From JAHDNZ01 sp036721855 (GTDB taxonomy: Bacteria; Bacillota; DTU065): 64,000 nucleotides of DNA. Below are positions 9,499 to 17,865 of this stretch, in pieces (positions within the stretch are counted from its first letter, which is position 1; every line of letters begins with the position of its first letter). A program made the position numbers and the translations under genes. The DNA is taken from NCBI GenBank assembly GCA_036721855.1, contig DAIMKF010000005.1, forward strand, positions 30,375-94,374, given 5' to 3'. The notes beneath the pieces were generated by a model. The model did not search any database, had not been told where the DNA came from, and saw only the letters and a list, made by a program, of their open reading frames with translations.

Positions 9499-9523
9499 AA
9501 AAAGCCCTTTATTAGGGCTTTTT
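9499..9523 (-). terminator. Intrinsic terminator after the sugar isomerase-like gene
   Basis: AAAAAGCCCT (9499-9508) pairs with AGGGCTTTTT (9514-9523). Read on the - strand it directly follows the stop codon at 9524 and ends in a T-run. Confidence 0.85.
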
Positions 9524-10345
9524 CTAAGCAGTTATAATCCTATCCATCGCCAGAGCTGTTTGGTAGAGCAATGTTTCCGGATAATAATTGTAAGAAGCTA
9601 ATTCGGCGGTCATCCAACCATTGTAGCCAATTTTTCTAAAGGACTCTCTGACTTTAGGCCAATTAATGTCACCTTCTAAGAGGTTGCAAAAACCGTTTAT
9701 GTTACCTACACTACTCTTCCAGTCTTTAATATGAACTCGGTAGATGCGATCTCCTAAGATTTCGATCCAGTGATCAGGCCAGCCATAGGCTAGTATATTA
9801 CCTACATCGAAATAGCTTTTTACACAGATGCTACCGATCTCATCAATAAATTTTATCATATCAAAAGGACTTACTAAAAACTTATTCCAGACATTTTCTA
9901 CAGCCAGGACAACTTCCCTCTCCTCGGCAATTAAAGCCATTTCTTTTAAAACTTTAACCGCGTTCCAAAAAGCTTGATCATATCTTGCTTCATTTTCATT
10001 GATACCGCCAGGAACCATCAAAATGGCATCTGTCTCAAAGATATCACAAAGATCAATTAGCTCTTCCAACCTTTTTAAAGCCAGATCAATTGTTGCATTT
10101 GACGAATCAGCAGCTATATTCGGGAAAACCTCTACCGGTAAAACGCTAGCTACTTCAAGGCCAGTCTCCTTAATCTTGCTGGCTAATTCTTTCATTTCCT
10201 GACGAGATTTGGCTAAAGATATTTCATCACCGGCAACTGTGACATTGATCTCCAAACCGTCAAAACCCGCTTTTTTAGCTTCTTGGCAACCTTTAAGCAG
10301 GTCGTAACTCTCTGGTAGTATCCACCTGTTAAAAGCCTTTTTCAA
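9524..10345 (-). CDS. Sugar phosphate isomerase/epimerase-like TIM-barrel protein (AP endonuclease 2 superfamily)
   Basis: About 273 residues with the xylose-isomerase-like barrel pattern: EAKKAGFDGLEINV near the start, a glutamate in LAVENVWNKF, YFDVGN (metal-binding Asp/Asn), VHIKDW (metal His) and a final MTAELAS. These residues normally bind a divalent metal used for sugar isomerisation or epimerisation. The start is set at TTG 10345, because AAGGAG (10359-10354) is 8 nt upstream, whereas the GTG at 10354 overlaps the SD itself. It is transcribed alone between two terminators. Substrate unknown. Confidence 0.88.
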   Translation of the reverse strand: MKKAFNRWILPESYDLLKGCQEAKKAGFDGLEINVTVAGDEISLAKSRQEMKELASKIKETGLEVASVLPVEVFPNIAADSSNATIDLALKRLEELIDLCDIFETDAILMVPGGINENEARYDQAFWNAVKVLKEMALIAEEREVVLAVENVWNKFLVSPFDMIKFIDEIGSICVKSYFDVGNILAYGWPDHWIEILGDRIYRVHIKDWKSSVGNINGFCNLLEGDINWPKVRESFRKIGYNGWMTAELASYNYYPETLLYQTALAMDRIITA

Positions 10346-10486
10346 CACTACCACTCCTTAGGGACATTTTTCCGGTCACCAAACTATTCCACCAGAAGTG
10401 ATTTTTTCCTGCTTCTAAACCTTTTAAGGTTTAAATTTGTTATTTTAACGTTGTTTTTAGCCGACTGGTTTTTAATTAAAAAAATT

Positions 10487-10514
10487 AAAAGCCGGATTAC
10501 AAAACCCGGCTTTT
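10487..10514 (-). terminator. Intrinsic terminator after serA
   Basis: AAAAGCCGG (10487-10495) pairs with CCGGCTTTT (10506-10514). On the - strand it lies 3 nt beyond the serA stop and runs into TAATTTTTTT. Confidence 0.88.
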
Positions 10515-10517
10515 AAC

Positions 10518-12101
10518 CTATAATATCACATCGGTAACGCTTTTAATACCTTCAATCTGTGCGAGTGTCTTGATGCCGGCTTTAGATAGAGGCTGATCGA
10601 TAGCCAGCAACATTACTGCCTCTTGCCCTAGTCCCTTACGACCAACATCCATGGCACCGATGTTGATGTTTTGTTCACCAAGAAGCATACCGACTCTACC
10701 AATAATTCCCGGCTGATCCCTATGCGGGACAACCAGCATATTGCCTCTGAGTTCAATATCTACGCGAAATCCATCTAGATTTAAAAGACGCGGCCCAAGT
10801 TCTTTAACAAAGGTAGCCCCTAAAATATGCTCGCTTTTTCCCTTGCCTCTTAAAGAAATCATCTCGACTGAGCCGTTTGGAACTTCCTTAACCTCTTTAA
10901 TTTTAATTCCCCGAGCTTTAGCTTCCATCATGGCATTAACTAAGGTTATCGGCTGTTCGGAACCAAAAGAGAGAAGTCCTTTAACTAAAGATGCACTAAG
11001 CATTGTTATATCAAGTTGAGAAAGCTTACCGCTATAGATAATTTCAATCTCAGAACTGTCTTGGGGATAGATCTGGGCAAACATGCTCCCTAGAGACTGT
11101 GCGGTTCCAAGATAAGGAGCAATATTGGCAAAAACCTCAGGCGCAACAATAGGTAGATTTACTGCATGTGTTGCCGGACCACCACCTAAGAAGCTCACTA
11201 TGTCTTCGGCCACATCGATAGCTACATTTATTTGTGCTTCTACGGTAGAGGCTCCCAAATGAGGTGTGGCAATGATCTGATCTAGTTCAAGCAGGGGTGA
11301 ATCCGTGCAGGGTTCTTTTTCAAAAACATCCATGGCTGCTCCGGCAATTTTTCCTTCCTTAATAGCATTATAAAGTGCTTTTTCATCAATAATACCACCA
11401 CGAGCAACATTAATAATGTAGGTGGTCTTAGACATCAGATCTAATTCTTTGGTTGAGACCATGTTCTTGGTTTGTGAATTAAGCGGTAGATGAAAAGTAA
11501 TAAAGTCGCTTGTTTTATAGATTTCATCTAATTCAACTAATTTGATTCCTAGTGCTTCACCTTGTTGTTGGGTTATAAACGGGTCATAGCCGATTACTTT
11601 CATAGCTAAGCCCTGGGCCATTATAGCTACTGTTCTGCCGATTTTTCCTAGGCCCACTACTCCAAGAACCTTTTTGCGAACCTCGATGCCGGTATATTTT
11701 TTGCGATCCCATTTACCTGCTTTTAAGGAAGCATTAGCTTGCGGTAAATGGCGTGCCAGAGCTAGAAGATGAGCAATGGTAAGTTCGGCGGCGGCAAAAG
11801 TATTGCCGGCAGGCGAATTTACAACAACAATACCTCTATTAGTAGCGGTAGGGATATCGACATTATCCACACCCACACCTGCCCGGCCAATTATCTTTAG
11901 CCTTGTACCACTTTGGATTACCCTGCTTGTAACTTGAGTACCGCTTCTTACCACCAAAGCATCGTAGTTTTTTATCTCTCTGCAAAGAGCTTCTTCGCTT
12001 AACTCTGTATTAACAACTACTTCCAAGCCACTGTCTTCTAAGATCTTAATACCCTCTTGGGCTACCGGGTCAGAGATTAGAACTCTCATTTTATCTTTCA
12101 C
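10518..12101 (-). CDS. serA: D-3-phosphoglycerate dehydrogenase
   Basis: First step of serine synthesis, oxidising 3-phosphoglycerate to 3-phosphohydroxypyruvate with NAD. The 527-residue length is that of the long SerA type: substrate and NAD domains (VVGLGKIGRTVA near residue 147, GRAGVGVDNVD, PHLGAST with the catalytic His), an intervening domain, and a C-terminal ACT domain (HRDQPGIIGRVGMLL) that usually senses serine. The GTG start has GGGAGGAG 6 nt upstream and overlaps the aminotransferase gene by 11 bp, so the two are cotranslated. Expression should follow the upstream serine T-box. Confidence 0.96.
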   Translation of the reverse strand: MKDKMRVLISDPVAQEGIKILEDSGLEVVVNTELSEEALCREIKNYDALVVRSGTQVTSRVIQSGTRLKIIGRAGVGVDNVDIPTATNRGIVVVNSPAGNTFAAAELTIAHLLALARHLPQANASLKAGKWDRKKYTGIEVRKKVLGVVGLGKIGRTVAIMAQGLAMKVIGYDPFITQQQGEALGIKLVELDEIYKTSDFITFHLPLNSQTKNMVSTKELDLMSKTTYIINVARGGIIDEKALYNAIKEGKIAGAAMDVFEKEPCTDSPLLELDQIIATPHLGASTVEAQINVAIDVAEDIVSFLGGGPATHAVNLPIVAPEVFANIAPYLGTAQSLGSMFAQIYPQDSSEIEIIYSGKLSQLDITMLSASLVKGLLSFGSEQPITLVNAMMEAKARGIKIKEVKEVPNGSVEMISLRGKGKSEHILGATFVKELGPRLLNLDGFRVDIELRGNMLVVPHRDQPGIIGRVGMLLGEQNINIGAMDVGRKGLGQEAVMLLAIDQPLSKAGIKTLAQIEGIKSVTDVIL

Positions 12102-13245
12102 TATGCTCTCCTCCCTGATAGATTATTTCCATGGCAGCTCCCACACCTGTGCCAAGCTTAACGGGATATTTTACCTCTTTTAAGGCCAGTTCCAAAGCTG
12201 AAATGGCACCAAGGAGATCGGCAATATCCATATAACCCATATGGCCGATGCGAATTATTTTGCCTTTTAACCTATCCTGACCTCCGGCTACGGCAAAGCC
12301 GTACTTTTTCTTCATCAAAGACCGTACAGTTTCAGTATCCATATCACCACTAAAGGCCGTCACGGTGTATGATGCATCTTCGTCTCTGGCCAAAAGAGTC
12401 AACCCTAAAGCTTTCACCGCCTCACGGCAAGCTTTGGCCAAAAGTTGATGGCGGAAAAATACCGTTTCCAAGCCTTCGTTTAAGATCATGTTACAAGCTT
12501 CATCTAAGGCGTAAAATAACGAGACATTAGGAGTATAGGGTGTGCTCCATTTAGCCTGAGCTTTTTTAGCTTTTTTAAGACTTAGATAGTAGTTGGTGGA
12601 TTTGTTGCTGTTTATAACCTCTAAAGCTTTCGGGCTAACCGCCACAAATCCAAGTCCCGGTGGAAGCATAAAAGCTTTTTGTGAGCCACTTACCATTAGA
12701 TCAACATGCCAGGCATCGGTTTTAATATCCATACCACCCATAGAAGAAACTGCATCAACCAGTAAAAGTGTATCGTGTTTTTTACAGAGTTCACCCAAAA
12801 GTGCAATATTATTGGTAACTCCAGTCGAAGTCTCGTTATGAGTGGCACAAACTAACTTAAATTTCCTTTCAGCCATTACCTTCGTTACTTCTGCCAAATC
12901 ATAACCTGAACCCCACTCATACTCCAAGACTGTAACATCAGCCTGAAAAGTTTGGGCCAGTTCCGCAAAACGCTCGCCAAATTTACCGGTAACAATACAT
13001 AAAACAGGATCATTGGGATTAACTACACTACCGACACTAGCTTCCATCGCTGCTGTTCCGGAGCCGGTAAGAATGACCACTTCATTTTCTGTTTGAAATA
13101 TCTTTTTTAATTTTAATGCTAACTGCTCATGAAACTTGGTAAAATCCCCACTCCTATGCCCGATAATCGGCCTTGCCATGGCAGAGTTTACCTGAGGAGG
13201 CACCTGACTAGGTCCCGGTATTAACAATCTCTCCTTGATAAGCAT
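12091..13245 (-). CDS. Class V aminotransferase, likely acting as phosphoserine aminotransferase
   Basis: A 384-residue PLP enzyme of the serine-pyruvate/alanine-glyoxylate aminotransferase group. It has GPSQVP and GHRSGDF near the start, LTGSGTAAMEA for cofactor phosphate, LVDAVSSMGG, and GSQKAFMLPPG with the PLP lysine. It overlaps serA by 11 bp and lies directly behind a serine-specific T-box, so it probably supplies the transamination step of serine synthesis in place of classical SerC. This role is inferred from context; the family alone would also allow serine-glyoxylate or alanine-glyoxylate activity. SD AAGGAGAG lies 8 nt before ATG. Confidence 0.92.
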   Translation of the reverse strand: MLIKERLLIPGPSQVPPQVNSAMARPIIGHRSGDFTKFHEQLALKLKKIFQTENEVVILTGSGTAAMEASVGSVVNPNDPVLCIVTGKFGERFAELAQTFQADVTVLEYEWGSGYDLAEVTKVMAERKFKLVCATHNETSTGVTNNIALLGELCKKHDTLLLVDAVSSMGGMDIKTDAWHVDLMVSGSQKAFMLPPGLGFVAVSPKALEVINSNKSTNYYLSLKKAKKAQAKWSTPYTPNVSLFYALDEACNMILNEGLETVFFRHQLLAKACREAVKALGLTLLARDEDASYTVTAFSGDMDTETVRSLMKKKYGFAVAGGQDRLKGKIIRIGHMGYMDIADLLGAISALELALKEVKYPVKLGTGVGAAMEIIYQGGEHSER

Positions 13246-13320
13246 TTACTAATCTCTCCTTTTCTCTTCTCAGCTCCACTAGTCTTTGCGCGCTAAAGAC
13301 AGAAGCCTAAAATTAATAAT

Positions 13321-13553
13321 AAAAAAACTCTCGCCCTGACATCTGTCAGGGACGAGAGATATTCCCGCGTTGCCACCCTGTTTGGTCAAAATGACCCAAC
13401 TCTACTTAGCTTTAACGGGCTTTCCCGGATGGGTTTACCATCGGCTCCAAAGGTGGATTCTCCAAACCCTTTTTTTGGCTTGCACCAGTCGCCAAATCTC
13501 TATATTGCGGTATTTGGATACTATTCTTAGGTCTTAGCCTTTTTTTCTATTTA
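13321..13553 (-). promoter_or_regulatory. Serine T-box riboswitch leader
   Basis: On the - strand the leader holds Stem I from GGCT (13539-13536) to the matching AGCC, an AGTA bulge, and GAA-TCC-ACC with specifier codon UCC (Ser) at 13457-13455. The T-box AGGGTGGCAACGCGGG is at 13379-13364. A terminator hairpin CTCTCGTCCCTGAC/GTCAGGGCGAGAG (13358-13328) follows, with seven T at 13327-13321. Uncharged tRNA-Ser should stabilise the antiterminator and allow expression of the aminotransferase and serA. Confidence 0.95.
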
Positions 13554-13559
13554 AGCAAG

Positions 13560-13588
13560 AGTCTACAGATATCTAGATGATTTGGCAA
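13560..13588 (-). promoter_or_regulatory. Candidate sigma-A promoter of the serine T-box operon
   Basis: TTGCCA (13588-13583), a 17-nt spacer and TAGACT (13565-13560) lie just upstream of the T-box Stem I. Transcription would start near 13553. Confidence 0.6.
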
Positions 13589-13672
13589 AAACCATATTTG
13601 CTCATTTTGGGGCTTTATTTCTGTTTATCTCCGCTTAGTTGACAATATCCTCGTTTTGTCTTATAAGTTAGT

Positions 13673-14479
13673 TTATTTTAATTGTTCCCTAATTCTTTGT
13701 CTTTGGTTAAAACGGAGATACTCTTTAATTCCGGCTTCTTTTAGGATTAAGATCATCTTGTCAAAGTCTTTAGCCACATCTTCCGGGAAATGAGCATCTG
13801 AAGCTAGAGTTATTGGTATTTGGTACTTCTTTATTAAGCCCAAGATAAACTTGGAAGGATACATCTCACCTATAGGTTTGCGCCAGCCTGCGCTAGAAGC
13901 TTCCAAGGCCACACCGGTTTTGGCAATTTCCCTAAAAATATAGTCCAAAAAATCGCTAAGATCGGTTTGAGGATAGAAACCAAAAATTTTAATTAGATCG
14001 GGGTGAGGTAAACTGTCAAATAGTCCACTTTGAGCAGTTTTTAGGAGAGTATTAAAATAATCATGCCAAATTATATCTAGGTCGCTTTTTTCCCAGCGGG
14101 TTAGATTCTCTTGGAGATCAAAACCAAAATCGCCCAGCCAATGCACCGAACCGAGTACATAATCAAATTCAAATTGACTAATAAATTCCCTGATAGCTTC
14201 TTCCGACTCGGGCAAATAATCTATTTCAATACCGATTTTAACAGGCCAGCCCAAGTTTTTAACTTGATTTAACAGATCTAAATACTCTTTTAGACTATCC
14301 ACATTGCGTTTGGCTGTAAAAGAGTTGTCTAAAAGATGCTTTGCTTCCTTAAAACGATAACAGTGTTCGGAAAAGCCGATCTCACTCAGACCCTGGTTTT
14401 TAGCTTGATCCAGAAACCTCTTTATATATTTTATTTCTTTTGGACCATTTTCTAGATGCATGTGGTAATCTGCAAGCAT
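13673..14479 (-). CDS. PHP-domain phosphatase, histidinol-phosphatase (HisJ/HisK) family
   Basis: A 268-residue PHP hydrolase. Metal-ligand motifs are DYHMHLENG at the N-terminus, GFSEHC near residue 36, an EIDYLPE segment, GSVHWLGD, and a terminal ASDAH. The family dephosphorylates histidinol phosphate in Bacillota, but no his gene is nearby, so the substrate is uncertain. Its ATG overlaps the stop of the preceding GHL10 gene (TAATG), indicating cotranslation. It ends just before the T-box promoter region of the serine operon. Confidence 0.85.
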   Translation of the reverse strand: MLADYHMHLENGPKEIKYIKRFLDQAKNQGLSEIGFSEHCYRFKEAKHLLDNSFTAKRNVDSLKEYLDLLNQVKNLGWPVKIGIEIDYLPESEEAIREFISQFEFDYVLGSVHWLGDFGFDLQENLTRWEKSDLDIIWHDYFNTLLKTAQSGLFDSLPHPDLIKIFGFYPQTDLSDFLDYIFREIAKTGVALEASSAGWRKPIGEMYPSKFILGLIKKYQIPITLASDAHFPEDVAKDFDKMILILKEAGIKEYLRFNQRQRIREQLK

Positions 14480-15960
14480 TAGCTTTCACCTCTGATTGTT
14501 TCTTTAATAAGATCCCACCAGTCGTAAAGATCGATATAGACCAGGTCAAAAAGCATAACTCCAGCACTTTTTTCTAAACACACCTGGATAGCTTCTTTTA
14601 AAACCGCCGGTTTTTGATGGTATTGGAGCAGATAAAGGCCACCGTAAACAGTTGTCGCCTCTAAAATAGCCTGCTTTACCATCTCTGCCGCACCTTCAAC
14701 ACAATACCAGGGTTTATATTCAAGGGACTGACCCGCTTCTTTACGCAAAGTAGTTTTGGCTTTAACTTTATTTTCTAAATCCTTAATATAAACATCTTCG
14801 TAATAGTTACCGGAGATAAAATAGTCCAGTACTTGGGCATAGCCTGTATCCTCATAACCATCTTTAGCAAAAGGGAAGTCCGGTTTATATTTACTGCTAG
14901 CCCAATTAACCCCCAGAGCATAATATTCAGGATACCATGAACCTGCATAATCACCAAAAAGCAAATCAGGCCTGAGAGCTTTTATTCTCTCTCTTGCTTT
15001 GAGAAAGAAACCTTTAATCCCAAGTGCACGAAAGAAAAACCAATCCTTGGCTAAAGGACCGAACTCAACCTGTTTTTTACCGTCTATAAATTTGAGTTTA
15101 ATGATATCTTCCGGCCAGTTTTTTACCTCTTTACCCAGATAATCCTCAAAAAGTTTTCTGGTTTTGAGACTAAAATCACAGTTTATACTGTGGTATCTTA
15201 CTCTGTCTAGGACTATACCGTCTATTTGATAATGAGAGACCACTTCTTCTAACAAAGCCAGCTCATAGGCTTGTACTTGTGGAAGCAGAGGATTGACAAA
15301 GCCATGTGGTATATCAGCCCAGGCACTAACCGGTCTGATTTCGTTTTTTACAACCAGATGTGAACCAAGGTGTTGTTTTAAAATCTGGGCCATGGAATGA
15401 CTTCCATAAACTACAGGGTTATCATGCAAAGAGATTTCCCCTGAGGTAACTACTTCTTCCACCATATTATCCTTGATTATAGCGGCAGCACCTGCTACTT
15501 TGAGAATATCATAGGCATCATCTGTCAGATAAGATAACTCATCTAGGCCAGGGTAGGTGTTATATCTGGCTATTTCCGTTAATTGATCACCTTTTTTTAA
15601 ATAAAGTGCCTGAGCATACGCATGTGAGACCCAATCTTCTTTTGTATAAGCTAGCCCCACACCGTTTTTCCCTTCACAAAAGATATTTAAGGAAGCATGG
15701 ACTTCAAGGCCCATGCTATGAGCTTCAGCAATCAGCACAGCTAAGGGATCATGACTAGAGTCTATCTCCACCCCTTTTTTCTGAAAAAAAGGGGCAATGC
15801 GACTGCGATAAAGCACTGATCCTACCACCGGTTTAATATCTAAGACCAAAGTAGTAACACCTGAACTTTTAGCTTTACTGACAACCCGTCTAATCTCTGC
15901 TCTACTGCCAATTCGTTCGTAGTTGGCTTCTGCATCAATCCAAAGCAGAATTCTTCTCAT
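14479..15960 (-). CDS. Glycosyl hydrolase-like GHL10 (DUF187-type) protein, cytoplasmic form
   Basis: About 493 residues of TIM-barrel type. VVSKAKSSGVTTLVLDIKP and the following AHSMGLEVHASLNIF, VLDRVRYHSINCDFS and LRPDLLFGDYAGSW fit the GHL10 group of putative glycoside hydrolases. No signal peptide is visible, unlike the secreted relative at 59323-61128. The start is set at ATG 15960: GGAGG lies 8 nt upstream, while the longer frame's ATG at 15975 merges with that SD. It is coupled to the PHP phosphatase gene by a one-base overlap. Substrate unknown; a cell-wall or storage glycan fragment is plausible. Confidence 0.8.
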   Translation of the reverse strand: MRRILLWIDAEANYERIGSRAEIRRVVSKAKSSGVTTLVLDIKPVVGSVLYRSRIAPFFQKKGVEIDSSHDPLAVLIAEAHSMGLEVHASLNIFCEGKNGVGLAYTKEDWVSHAYAQALYLKKGDQLTEIARYNTYPGLDELSYLTDDAYDILKVAGAAAIIKDNMVEEVVTSGEISLHDNPVVYGSHSMAQILKQHLGSHLVVKNEIRPVSAWADIPHGFVNPLLPQVQAYELALLEEVVSHYQIDGIVLDRVRYHSINCDFSLKTRKLFEDYLGKEVKNWPEDIIKLKFIDGKKQVEFGPLAKDWFFFRALGIKGFFLKARERIKALRPDLLFGDYAGSWYPEYYALGVNWASSKYKPDFPFAKDGYEDTGYAQVLDYFISGNYYEDVYIKDLENKVKAKTTLRKEAGQSLEYKPWYCVEGAAEMVKQAILEATTVYGGLYLLQYHQKPAVLKEAIQVCLEKSAGVMLFDLVYIDLYDWWDLIKETIRGES

Positions 15961-16149
15961 TTTTTTAACCTCCATAACTAAAAACTCGGAGCATATATAA
16001 AGGTAAAACTTTAACCAATATTGGGATTTAAATCTTTATTCTCTCTAATCATATCAAATCTTGGAAAACCTTAACAGACCAGGCAGGTTTTAACTACTTG
16101 CAGGGATAGCTAAGTATGTGTGGAAAATCTTAGAAGTAAAAGCAATAGG

Positions 16150-16179
16150 AAGGAGAGAAGGTGCTTTAGCACCGACATC
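16150..16179 (+). promoter_or_regulatory. thyX ribosome binding site with a hairpin spacer
   Basis: AAGGAG (16150-16155) is 24 nt from the ATG at 16180, too far for normal initiation. A small hairpin GGTGC-TTTA-GCACC (16160-16173) sits between. If folded, it leaves an effective spacer of 10 nt. The mreB leader in this window has the same design. Confidence 0.55.
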
Positions 16180-16866
16180 ATGGAACCTACGGTTAAACTG
16201 ATTAATTATACGCCAAATCCGGAACGTACTATTGCAGCCGCAGCAAGACTTTGCTATGCCGATAAAAGTGGTGATGACCTTTTTTTTAATCTTACTGATG
16301 CTGAAGTAAAAAACATGGTTAAAAAAATTATCAGTCTCGGTCATTACTCAGTCCTAGAACATGTAAGTTTTACCTTTGCCCTTAGTGGTATATCAAGAGT
16401 AACAACCCATCAGTTAGTAAGACACCGTGTGGGCTGCTCTTATTCACAGCGCAGCCAAAGATATATTAAAGAAGATAACTTTAGCTTCATTATACCACCT
16501 AGTATTAAAGAACGTCCCGACCTTCTAAATAAATACACTCAGGCTATGGAAAACCTTAACAGCCTTTACGAAGAATTTGCGGCAATTATTCCCAAAGAAG
16601 ATGCCAGATATCTATTGCCTCAAGCGATTGAAAGCAAAATAATAGTTACCTACAGCCTGCGTGCACTACTTCACTTTATTACACTGCGTTCCTGTAAAAG
16701 AGCTCAATGGGAGATTCAAATCCTTGCCTGGCGAATGTTGAAAGAAGCTAAAAAAGTAGCCCCGCTTCTTTTTGAAGATGCAGGGCCAGGCTGTTTGAGG
16801 GGAGGCTGCCCGGAGGGTAAGATGAGCTGTGGTGATCCTTATTTGACAAATGATATTGAGATCTAA
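16180..16866 (+). CDS. thyX: Flavin-dependent thymidylate synthase
   Basis: Makes dTMP from dUMP using FAD and methylene-tetrahydrofolate, replacing ThyA. The 228 residues contain the signature RHRVGCSYSQRSQRY, which gives RHR-x8-S rather than the more common x7 spacing, a GHYSVLEH folate/FAD segment, and a C-terminal CPEGKMSCG tail seen in Bacillota homologues. The start is set at ATG 16180 (EPTVKLINYTPNPE) because family members begin there; the frame extends 20 codons further upstream without homology-like sequence. The gene is convergent with yqhV. Confidence 0.94.
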   Translation: MEPTVKLINYTPNPERTIAAAARLCYADKSGDDLFFNLTDAEVKNMVKKIISLGHYSVLEHVSFTFALSGISRVTTHQLVRHRVGCSYSQRSQRYIKEDNFSFIIPPSIKERPDLLNKYTQAMENLNSLYEEFAAIIPKEDARYLLPQAIESKIIVTYSLRALLHFITLRSCKRAQWEIQILAWRMLKEAKKVAPLLFEDAGPGCLRGGCPEGKMSCGDPYLTNDIEI

Positions 16867-16870
16867 TAAA

Positions 16871-17137
16871 TTAGATAAAGGAGCCTATAATAAGAAGAAT
16901 AGCTCCCAGTAAAATAAGAATAATACGCCAAAAAGGTATCTCTGTCATTGAACTAAGACCTGCAATTAAGCCAACTAAAAGAGCAAGCGGGCCGAGAATT
17001 CCCATCAAGGTACTGAGTCTGACTATTGTTTTGGGATCTTGTTTCAGGTATATAATAACGGCACAGCTTACCTCAATAAGACCTGAAACCAGCCTCGTCA
17101 AAGCAGTAAGTGTACTTGCTTTTATTACAAGCAACAT
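16871..17137 (-). CDS. YqhV-like small membrane protein (DUF2619)
   Basis: An 88-residue protein with about three hydrophobic helices and the TLTALTRLVSGLIEVSCA opening typical of YqhV, a Bacillota protein often found near sporulation genes. Function unknown. The start is set at ATG 17137, 8 nt after GAGG; the longer frame starts at a GTG that overlaps this SD. It lies 4 nt from the thyX stop on the opposite strand and diverges from clpP. No sporulation gene is adjacent here. Confidence 0.75.
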   Translation of the reverse strand: MLLVIKASTLTALTRLVSGLIEVSCAVIIYLKQDPKTIVRLSTLMGILGPLALLVGLIAGLSSMTEIPFWRIILILLGAILLIIGSFI

Positions 17138-17204
17138 CAAAAACACCTCAGCTACAACATATGTTAATTAGAGGTGTGTATAGTCCAAAAAGGAGGAGTT
17201 TAAC

Positions 17205-17798
17205 ATGAGTATATTAGTACCAATGGTTGTAGAGCAAACCTCTCGTGGTGAACGTGCTTATGATATCTATTCACGTCTTTTAGAAGATCGCATTATCTTT
17301 GTAGGCGGTCCAATCAATGACTCGGTTGCTAATTTAGTAGTTGCTCAGTTGCTTTTTTTAGAAAGTAAAGATCCCAAAGCCGATATTAGTGTCTATATTA
17401 ACAGTCCCGGCGGTGAAATCTATTCCGGTCTTGCCATCTATGATACAATGCAATATATCCGCTGCGATGTATCTACCATCTGTGTCGGGCTGGCAGCTTC
17501 AATGGCAGCTGTATTACTTGCCGCCGGAACCAAAGGCAAACGGTATGCTCTGCCTTACTCTCGTATTATGATCCATCAGCCTCTAGGAGGAGCACAGGGC
17601 CAGGCTAAAGACATTGAAATTCAAGCCAGAGAAATCTTGCGATTGAAATCATCTCTCAATGACATTATAGTTAAACATACTGGTCAGCCTCTTGATATTA
17701 TTGAAAAAGATACCGATCGGGATAATTTTATGGATGCGGAAGAAGCTAAAAATTATGGCCTTGTCGATGGCGTTTTACTCGAAAGACCACATGCCTAA
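17205..17798 (+). CDS. clpP: ATP-dependent Clp protease proteolytic subunit
   Basis: Serine protease that forms the double-heptamer chamber with ClpX or ClpC. At 197 residues it is full length. The catalytic serine is in GLAASMAAVLL (about residue 97), the histidine in RIMIHQPLGG, and the aspartate in IEKDTDRDNFM. The YINSPGG oxyanion strand is present. GGAGG lies 8 nt before ATG. It is monocistronic, ending in a strong terminator; clpX and tig are not adjacent. Confidence 0.97.
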   Translation: MSILVPMVVEQTSRGERAYDIYSRLLEDRIIFVGGPINDSVANLVVAQLLFLESKDPKADISVYINSPGGEIYSGLAIYDTMQYIRCDVSTICVGLAASMAAVLLAAGTKGKRYALPYSRIMIHQPLGGAQGQAKDIEIQAREILRLKSSLNDIIVKHTGQPLDIIEKDTDRDNFMDAEEAKNYGLVDGVLLERPHA

Positions 17799-17807
17799 AC
17801 CGGCCTA

Positions 17808-17837
17808 AGAGCGCCTCTTTCAAGAGGCGCTCTTTTT
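17808..17837 (+). terminator. Intrinsic terminator of clpP
   Basis: An 11-bp GC-rich stem (17808-17818 with 17823-17833, loop TTCA) is followed by TTTT. Confidence 0.92.
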
Positions 17838-17865
17838 ATAAACTTAGTTTGTGAGGTGGCCAACC

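Noticed and set aside
10741..11019. 92-codon frame antisense to serA, one of many such frames
   Set aside because: Serine/proline-rich antisense shadow with no ribosome binding site; the same holds for the other antisense frames inside strong genes.
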